From contig JADGPS010000003.1 in the NCBI GenBank assembly GCA_017882285.1, positions 1 through 64,000 on the forward strand: a stretch of 64,000 nt of DNA, given 5' to 3'. The stretch is from Paludibacter sp. GTDB lineage: Bacteria > Bacteroidota > Bacteroidia > Bacteroidales > Paludibacteraceae. Positions 56,215-64,000 of the stretch are shown piece by piece. How positions within the stretch are numbered: position 1 is the first letter of the stretch; each line of letters opens with the position of its first letter. Both the position numbers and the translations under genes were made by a program. The notes under the pieces were generated by a model that saw only the letters and a list, made by a program, of their open reading frames with translations, was not told the origin of the DNA and searched no databases.

Positions 56215-58893
56215 TCACTTTTTTAGTGAAGCAATTCCCTCTTTCAGCGAAGCAATCTTACTTTCCGCATCTGCTTGTTTTTTGCGTTCTGCTTCCACCA
56301 CTTCAGGATTGGCATTTGTCACGAATTGTTCATTTCCAAGTTTCTTCATTACCGATACAATAAAGCCTTCGAAGTATTTTATTTCAGCTTCCATCTTGGC
56401 AATTTCCTCTTCTGCATTAATCAAACTACCCATTGGAATCGAAAATTCGGTTGTGCCAACAAGGAATGAAATAGAACCAGCTGCTTTGTCAGTAACGTTT
56501 TCAATGGTTTCCAGATTACCAAGTTTAGCAATTACAGGAACAAATTTAGTGAAGCCGTCACTAACTGAATCTGAAGTAAGAGCCGCAGTGACGGCTTTTT
56601 GTATAATCTGCATACTCAACATTTCTTTGTTCGGAATATTCTTTTGCAAACGAACGGTACGAATTCCCGCAATAATTTCTTTTGCATATTCAAACTCAGT
56701 AATCAGTTTTTCATCAGCAACAACAGCTTTTGGTTGCAACTGAATCATAATACTTTCGCCTTCTTTGCGGTCTTCCAACGCTTGCCAAAGTTCTTCGGTG
56801 ATAAATGGCATAAAAGGATGCAACACTTTCAACAATGAATCGAAGAAACCAAGCGTAGCTTCGTAAGTCGTGCGGTCAATCGGTTGCTGGTAAGCTGGTT
56901 TTGCCATTTCCAGGTACCACGCCGAAAATTCGTCCCAGAACAATTTGTAAACCGCCATCAACGCTTCCGACAAACGGTATTTTGAGAACAAATCATCAAT
57001 TTCAATCAAAGTTTTGTTCAGTTGTGCTTCGAACCATTTTACCGCCATGCGAGCCGATTCCGGTTGAGGTATTTCTCCCCCTCCTTGGGAGGGGGTTGGG
57101 GGGAGGTGCCAGCCTTTTACCAATCGGAAAGCATTCCATATTTTATTGTTGAAATTCCGACCTTGCTCGCAAAGACTGTCATCATAAGGCAAATCGTTTC
57201 CGGCAGGCGAAGTTAACAACATACCCAAACGCACCGCATCAGCACCAAAATGCGCAATCAAATCCAACGGATCAGGCGAGTTACCAAGCGATTTCGACAT
57301 TTTACGACCCAATTTATCACGTACAATTCCTGTAAAATAAACATTTTTGAAAGGTAGATCATTCCGGTATTCGTATCCGGCAATAATCATTCGCGCCACC
57401 CAAAAGAAAATAATTTCCGGTGCAGTTACTAAATCATTCGTTGGATAATAATATTTTATGTCATCATTTTCAGGATTGTTGATTCCATCAAAAACCGAAA
57501 TTGGCCACAACCACGAAGAGAACCAGGTGTCCAACACATCTTCATCTTGACGAAGTTCATCAATTGATAATGGATAATTGACAGTTGACAATGCTTTTTC
57601 GTAAGCTTCTTCCTTGGAATTAGCCACTACAAAACCACCTTGCGGCAAGAAATAAGCCGGAATTCGGTGCCCCCACCAAAGTTGACGCGAAACACACCAG
57701 TCTTTCACGTTTTCCATCCAATGACGATACGTATTTTTAAATTTAGCAGGATACAATTGAATTTCATCACTCATAACGGCTTCCAAAGCCGGTTTCGCTA
57801 GGTTTTCCATTTTCACAAACCATTGCATCGAAAGCTTTGGTTCGATTACGGCATCAGTTCGTTCGGAATAGCCAATTTTATTGGTATAAGCCTCAACCTT
57901 ATCAAGTAAGTCGGCTGTTTTCAAGTCTTTTTCAATTTGCTTGCGAACATCAAAACGATCCATTCCGGCGTATTGCGCACCATTTTCGTTCAATGTTCCG
58001 TTGTCATTGAAAATGTCAATTGAAGTCAAATTGTACTTTTCGCCCAACATATAATCGTTCACATCGTGCGCCGGAGTAACTTTCAGGCAACCTGTTCCAA
58101 ATTCAATATCCACATAATCGTCTTCTATAACCGGAATTACGCGATTGATAAGCGGAACAATTACTTTTTTACCTTTCAAATGAGCATTCTTCGGATCATT
58201 CGGATTGATACACATGGCGGTATCGCCCATTATGGTTTCGGGACGTGTTGTTGCCACCACTGCAAAACCATCTTCGCCTTCAATTTTATATTTTAAATAG
58301 AAGAGTTTTCCTTGCTGTTCTTTAAAAATCACTTCTTCGTCCGATAAAGCCGTCAACGCTTTCGGATCCCAATTCACCATGCGTACACCACGGTAAATCA
58401 AACCTTTGTTGTACAAATCGATAAAAACTTTGATTACACTTTCCGATCGCGGTTCGTCCATGGTGAACGCAGTCCGATCCCAATCACACGAAGCTCCGAG
58501 TTTCTTCAATTGTTCCAGGATGATTCCACCGTGTTTGTGCGTCCAATCCCAAGCGTGACCCAAAAATTCATCGCGGGTCAAATCCGTTTTTTTAATTCCT
58601 TCGGCGGCAAGTTTCCCCACCACTTTGGCCTCGGTAGCGATGGAAGCATGATCGGTTCCCGGAACCCAACAAGCATTTTTGCCCTGCATACGTGCCCGAC
58701 GCACCAGCACATCCTGAATGGTATTGTTCAACATGTGACCCATGTGCAACACACCGGTTACGTTTGGCGGTGGAATGACAATAGTATAAGGCTCACGATC
58801 ATCTGGTTTTGAGCTAAAAAAATCATTATCTAACCAATATTGATACCATTTCGATTCGATGTCGGTGGGATTGTACTTACTTACGAGTTCCAT
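56215..58893 (-). CDS. valS: Valyl-tRNA synthetase
   Basis: Class I synthetase of 892 residues. The HIGH equivalent is [15 protein letters not shown] (~40-54), the editing domain contains [15 protein letters not shown] (~215), and the KMSKS signature is [20 protein letters not shown] (~525-545). The C-terminal coiled coil ([18 protein letters not shown]) is present. Between the catalytic and anticodon-binding domains (about residues 595-607) a stretch [18 protein letters not shown] comes from a palindromic GC-rich repeat (57075-57107). The insertion is in frame and does not touch signature motifs, so the enzyme is probably active. It is the only valS seen. Confidence 0.96.
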   Translation of the reverse strand: MELVSKYNPTDIESKWYQYWLDNDFFSSKPDDREPYTIVIPPPNVTGVLHMGHMLNNTIQDVLVRRARMQGKNACWVPGTDHASIATEAKVVGKLAAEGIKKTDLTRDEFLGHAWDWTHKHGGIILEQLKKLGASCDWDRTAFTMDEPRSESVIKVFIDLYNKGLIYRGVRMVNWDPKALTALSDEEVIFKEQQGKLFYLKYKIEGEDGFAVVATTRPETIMGDTAMCINPNDPKNAHLKGKKVIVPLINRVIPVIEDDYVDIEFGTGCLKVTPAHDVNDYMLGEKYNLTSIDIFNDNGTLNENGAQYAGMDRFDVRKQIEKDLKTADLLDKVEAYTNKIGYSERTDAVIEPKLSMQWFVKMENLAKPALEAVMSDEIQLYPAKFKNTYRHWMENVKDWCVSRQLWWGHRIPAYFLPQGGFVVANSKEEAYEKALSTVNYPLSIDELRQDEDVLDTWFSSWLWPISVFDGINNPENDDIKYYYPTNDLVTAPEIIFFWVARMIIAGYEYRNDLPFKNVYFTGIVRDKLGRKMSKSLGNSPDPLDLIAHFGADAVRLGMLLTSPAGNDLPYDDSLCEQGRNFNNKIWNAFRLVKGWHLPPTPSQGGGEIPQPESARMAVKWFEAQLNKTLIEIDDLFSKYRLSEALMAVYKLFWDEFSAWYLEMAKPAYQQPIDRTTYEATLGFFDSLLKVLHPFMPFITEELWQALEDRKEGESIMIQLQPKAVVADEKLITEFEYAKEIIAGIRTVRLQKNIPNKEMLSMQIIQKAVTAALTSDSVSDGFTKFVPVIAKLGNLETIENVTDKAAGSISFLVGTTEFSIPMGSLINAEEEIAKMEAEIKYFEGFIVSVMKKLGNEQFVTNANPEVVEAERKKQADAESKIASLKEGIASLKK
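57075..57107 (+). repeat. GC-rich hairpin repeat inserted in frame in valS
   Basis: CCCCCTCC-TTG-GGAGGGGG (57077-57095) is a perfect 8-bp hairpin, followed by TTGGGGGGAGGT: a hairpin plus G6 tail, the same plan as the repeats around the DUF559 gene (57077-57103 against 9706-9724). On the coding strand it gives [11 protein letters not shown]. It stands out from the AT-rich surroundings. Confidence 0.8.
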
Positions 58894-60809
<1,916 letters not shown>

Positions 60810-61000
60810 ATAACTTATAATTAACAATTAAAAAAGTATAATTATCGGTTAAATTCAATTTTATATCAGATTTTATATAATAACTTTGCGAAGCAATTTT
60901 CAACCTTTAAACACAACAAAAATTAAATAACACCGTTTAAATTTTAATCCGAACATCAATGTTAATTTTAATTAGAATCTATCAATCATCTAAATAATTT

Positions 61001-62944
61001 ATGAAACGCTCAGTAAAAACTTTATTTGCTTTTTTAGCTTTATCGGTGTGCACTTTTGCTCAATCAACCGATCCGGTTCTTATGACTATAAACGGCAAAC
61101 CCGTGTTAAGGTCTGAATTTGAATACATTTACAATAAAAACAACACGAACAATTCGTTGGACAAAAAAACGCTTGAAGAGTATGTTGATTTATTTATAAA
61201 TTTCAAATTGAAAGTTGAAGAAGCCAAAACGCAGGGAATTGATACCACCAAATCGTTTATTACAGAATTATCGGGTTATCGTTCGCAGTTGACTAAGCCG
61301 TATTTGACTGATTCGAAGGTAGATGAAGCTGTACTTCACGAAGCTTACGACCGCTCAAAAGAAGATGTGGATGTTAGTCACATTTTGATTCGCATTCCAC
61401 AAAATGCGACTCCTGCAGATACATTGAAAGCTTGGGACGAAATAAATACCATTTGGAAACGACTTCAAAAAGAAGATTTTGCTAAAGTGGCAAAAGAAGT
61501 TTCACAGGATCAATCGGCTGAGCAAAACGGTGGTCATATTGGTTGGATTTCGGCTTTTCGTATTGTATATCCTTTTGAAACAATGGCTTACAATACTGCT
61601 GTTGGTACAATCTCCAAACCGGTTCGTACCGCATTCGGTTATCATGTGGTGAAAGTTCATGCCCGTCGGAATTCGTTGGGTGAGGTGTTGGTTTCGCATA
61701 TTATGCTTTTCACTTCGAAAGGTGAAGACGATAAAAACAAAAAATCAAAAGAAAGAATTGATTCAATTTACCAACGCATTCTGGCCGGTGAAGACTTCGG
61801 AACGCTGGCAACTAAATTTTCTGATGATAAAGGTTCTTCGGTTAAAAACGGTGAATTACCCTGGTTTGGAACCGGTCGCATGGTTCCTGAATTTGAAACA
61901 GCAGCTTTTGCTTTGAAAGAAAAAGGGGATGTTTCGCAACCCGTTCAATCGCCTTATGGCTGGCATATTCTGAAATTGATTGATAAAAAAGGCTTGGCAT
62001 CGTACGACGAAATAAAAGCGGATCTGGAACGCAAAATTAAACGTGACGAACGCGCAAATCGAGGTCAACAGGCATTTCTGGTAAAATCGCGTGCAGAAAA
62101 CAATTTCCAGCTTAATACTGCCAACTTAAAGGAATTTTATAAAATTCTTGGAAATAATAAACTCAGCGATTCAATTTTTATAGCTGATGCTGCTAAGCTG
62201 GATAAACCACTCTTTAGTTTTGCCGGAAAAAATTATACACAGTCTGATTTTGCTAAATATCTGAAGAAAAATAATAATACCGAAAAAAGTATTTCTTCCG
62301 AAATAATTGATGAGAAACTGGATGCTTTTGTAGATGCCGAATTATTGGCTTACGAAGATGCTCAACTCGAAAAGAAATACGACGATTTCCGCTTTTTAAT
62401 GCAGGAATATCATGATGGAATTTTATTGTTTGAAGTTAGCAACAGAGAAGTTTGGGACAAAGCATCGAAAGATACTGAAGGACTGGCAAAGTACTTTAAC
62501 GCACACAAAGACGTTTACAAATGGGAAAAACCACATTACAAAGGACGTGTGATAATGTGCAAAGACAAAGAAACATTTGATGCGGCAAAACTGATTGTGA
62601 AGAAATCTGATATTGATTCCATTGACAAATACTTGCGTACCCGACTCAATGACAGCATTCAGCACGTGAAAATTGAAAAAGGCTTGTTTGTTCAGGGAGA
62701 TAACAAGGTGGTTGATAACCAGATTTTCAAAACCAAAGATAAATTTATTCCAGCAGCCGATTATCCGTTTGCTTTTGTGGTTGGAAAAATGCTGAAAAAC
62801 AAACCAGAAGATTACACAGATGTACGTGGTTTGGTTACTGCTGATTATCAGGAATTTTTGGAACAAGAATGGATTAAAGCACTTCGAGCAAAATATCCGG
62901 TGAAAGTTGACGAAAATGTTTTGAAAACGGTTAAGAAAAACTAA
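61001..62944 (+). CDS. Periplasmic peptidyl-prolyl isomerase with two parvulin domains
   Basis: A 647-residue exported folding factor of the SurA/PpiC class. After a signal peptide and an N-terminal SurA-like helical domain, two parvulin domains occur at ~125-225 (DVSHILIRIPQNATP, GHIGWISAFRIVYPFE) and ~230-330 (VSHIMLFTSKGEDDKN, LPWFGTGRMVPEFE). The ~310-residue C-terminal part lacks the isomerase motif and may bind clients. It probably helps outer-membrane proteins fold. It is followed by a hairpin terminator and then two more genes of the same type. Confidence 0.92.
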   Translation: MKRSVKTLFAFLALSVCTFAQSTDPVLMTINGKPVLRSEFEYIYNKNNTNNSLDKKTLEEYVDLFINFKLKVEEAKTQGIDTTKSFITELSGYRSQLTKPYLTDSKVDEAVLHEAYDRSKEDVDVSHILIRIPQNATPADTLKAWDEINTIWKRLQKEDFAKVAKEVSQDQSAEQNGGHIGWISAFRIVYPFETMAYNTAVGTISKPVRTAFGYHVVKVHARRNSLGEVLVSHIMLFTSKGEDDKNKKSKERIDSIYQRILAGEDFGTLATKFSDDKGSSVKNGELPWFGTGRMVPEFETAAFALKEKGDVSQPVQSPYGWHILKLIDKKGLASYDEIKADLERKIKRDERANRGQQAFLVKSRAENNFQLNTANLKEFYKILGNNKLSDSIFIADAAKLDKPLFSFAGKNYTQSDFAKYLKKNNNTEKSISSEIIDEKLDAFVDAELLAYEDAQLEKKYDDFRFLMQEYHDGILLFEVSNREVWDKASKDTEGLAKYFNAHKDVYKWEKPHYKGRVIMCKDKETFDAAKLIVKKSDIDSIDKYLRTRLNDSIQHVKIEKGLFVQGDNKVVDNQIFKTKDKFIPAADYPFAFVVGKMLKNKPEDYTDVRGLVTADYQEFLEQEWIKALRAKYPVKVDENVLKTVKKN

Positions 62945-62957
62945 TAACCTATTGATG

Positions 62958-63007
62958 CAGAAATAAAAGACCTACCTTTGACTTTTATTTCTGTGTCTTT
63001 TTTTTTA
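62958..63007 (+). terminator. Terminator after the PPIase gene
   Basis: CAGAAATAAAAG (62958-62969) and CTTTTATTTCTG (62982-62993) form a perfect 12-bp stem with a 12-nt loop, then GTGTC and a ten-T run. It should end transcription of the upstream gene, while the T run merges with the next gene's promoter-like box (TACTTTTG, 63008-63015). Confidence 0.75.
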
Positions 63008-63033
63008 TACTTTTGGGGATTACCGTATTTCAC

Positions 63034-63903
63034 ATGACAAAGTTTACATTCTTTCCGATTATTGCTGCTCTTATCTTGCTGAGTTCGTGTACTCATAAAG
63101 TGCAGGATGTAAAGAGTAAACCACTGCTCGAAGTGGAAGGAAAGTTTTTGTATGCTGATGAAATTCAACAAGTTATCCCGCCAAATGTAAACGACACCGA
63201 TAGTACCGAAATAGCTGATAGTTATACTCGTAAATGGGTCACCGACGTGTTGATGTACGAAAATGCAAAAAGAAACATTACCAACCAAGCCGAAATTGAC
63301 GAACTGGTCGAAAGTTACCGTAAATCGCTGACAATTCATCAATATCAGCAAAAAATGATTGAACAACGTCTTCCAAAAGAATCTTCGGAAGAAGACCTGA
63401 AAGCTTTTTACACCCAATATAGCGATCAGTTGGTTTTGAAAGAAAACATTGTTCAGGGTTTGCTCCTAATTGTTCCAAAAAATGCTCCGAAACTACCCAG
63501 TGTTCGCAGTTGGGTGCAGTCGGCAAATACCAAATCGCTCGAAAGTATTGAGAAATACAGCATTCAAAATGCCATCAGTTACGATTATTTTGGCGATAAA
63601 TGGTTGGATTTTAACAAAGTACTGAAAAAGATACCATTAAAAATTGAAGATCCGGCTAAATTTCTTTCTACCAATAAATTTGTCGAAACTTCGGACAGTA
63701 CACAACAATATTTTCTAAAGATTGAATCTTACAGAATTAACGGTCAGGTAGAACCGTACGAAATGGCAAAAAACAGGATTGCCATAATTTTGCTTAACAA
63801 ACAAAAAGCGGAATTTATTTCTAAATTTGAAGACGAACTTTACAACGACGCTGTTAATAATGAAACAGTCACTTTTTTCAACAAAAAGAATTCAAAACAT
63901 TAA
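63034..63903 (+). CDS. SurA-like lipoprotein without a clear isomerase domain
   Basis: A 289-residue lipoprotein (LILLSSCTHK, lipobox Cys near 16). The mature part resembles the N- and C-terminal chaperone portions of PPIases (YADEIQQVIPPNVNDTDSTE, ENAKRNITNQAEIDELVESY) but I see no parvulin motif GxxG or SHIL. It may chaperone outer-membrane proteins without isomerase activity. ATG 63034 is chosen; the TTG at 63013 is weaker and overlaps the TACTTTTG box (63008-63015). It is part of the guaB-PPIase cluster. Confidence 0.8.
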   Translation: MTKFTFFPIIAALILLSSCTHKVQDVKSKPLLEVEGKFLYADEIQQVIPPNVNDTDSTEIADSYTRKWVTDVLMYENAKRNITNQAEIDELVESYRKSLTIHQYQQKMIEQRLPKESSEEDLKAFYTQYSDQLVLKENIVQGLLLIVPKNAPKLPSVRSWVQSANTKSLESIEKYSIQNAISYDYFGDKWLDFNKVLKKIPLKIEDPAKFLSTNKFVETSDSTQQYFLKIESYRINGQVEPYEMAKNRIAIILLNKQKAEFISKFEDELYNDAVNNETVTFFNKKNSKH

Positions 63904-63942
63904 AATCCAAACTGCATAAGTTATTCAAAGTCAATATAAAAC

Positions 63943-64000
63943 ATGAAAAAAATAATTATTTCACTTCTTTTTCTTTTAAGTATTGTACCTCTTAAAATGT
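63943..64000 (+). CDS. Start of another exported protein (partial)
   Basis: Only the first 19 codons are in the window: MKKIIISLLFLLSIVPLKM, a signal peptide. In related Bacteroidales a SurA-type peptidyl-prolyl isomerase follows the two preceding genes, so that is the likely identity, but nothing of the mature protein can be seen. The frame is open to the right edge. Confidence 0.6.
   Translation, partial: MKKIIISLLFLLSIVPLKM

Noticed and set aside
62941-63417. A minus-strand open frame after the PPIase gene
   Set aside because: It overlaps the terminator and the start of the SurA-like lipoprotein, whose lipobox and homology are convincing.

Overview
This 64 kb window looks like chromosome of a low-GC member of the Bacteroidales (phylum Bacteroidota). 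The evidence is the TAnnTTTG promoter -7 boxes in place of E. coli-type boxes, gliding-motility homologues (gldE, gldD, a GldA-like ATPase), an IntDOT-type integrase, a DUF2007 gene beside ruvB, an argR-GNAT-argG cluster, and a pectin/rhamnogalacturonan enzyme cluster. A Paludibacter-like organism fits, but the genus cannot be fixed from the sequence alone.

Layout. (1) 1-6853: accessory region at the 3' end of a tRNA-Gln gene. A decayed group II intron reverse transcriptase lies at the left edge. A 6.4 kb integrated element follows, bounded by 17-bp direct repeats (365-381 and 6778-6794). It carries a tyrosine recombinase, an excisionase-like HTH protein, a gene II/X-like replication initiator, a DUF5681 protein, several unrecognised small proteins and a lipoprotein. 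(2) 6950-18337: housekeeping genes (tyrS, a split 5'-nucleotidase, a flippase-like protein, GtrA, rsmA, dgt, a DUF45 peptidase, a LolD-type ABC ATPase, tRNA-Arg, RNase H). The two nucleotidase halves are separated by a 0.6 kb unit: a DUF559 endonuclease gene between inverted GC-rich hairpin repeats. (3) 18382-26539: leftward surface-glycan operon with a Wzx-type flippase, six GT2 enzymes (one fused to an LPS-kinase-like domain) and a GT11-like fucosyltransferase. (4) 26569-31230: a YhcG-type nuclease, DUF2007, ruvB, gldA-like, pssA, dtd. (5) 31552-37515: pectin cluster with GH105, CE8, CE12, a Tat-exported oxidoreductase and GH43. (6) 37544-42123: a tRNA-Glu candidate, an ECF sigma operon, copA and copZ. 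(7) 42195-48389: uvrA, then argR, GNAT, argG and efp. (8) 48591-55998: a DUF2007-UspA protein, gldE-gldD-phosphopantetheinyl transferase-GGGP synthase, a DUF2148 protein, an inositol monophosphatase and an AAA_14/DUF4143 ATPase. (9) 56215-64000: valS, guaB and a chain of periplasmic peptidyl-prolyl isomerase genes running off the right edge.

The strongest lead for an undescribed system is the DUF559 unit at 9124-9726. It ends in inverted repeats built as a small CCCC/GGGG hairpin plus a G4 tail, and a larger repeat with the same architecture sits in frame inside valS (57075-57107). At the nucleotidase locus the repeats supply the last codons of one gene and the start and signal-peptide region of the next. 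DUF559 could be the enzyme that spreads these repeats, as RAYT transposases do for REP sequences. That is an inference from arrangement and needs comparative genomics. Second is the tRNA-Gln element, with a replication protein, phased TATTCCG repeats, and a duplicated end module suggesting repeated insertion at the same tRNA.
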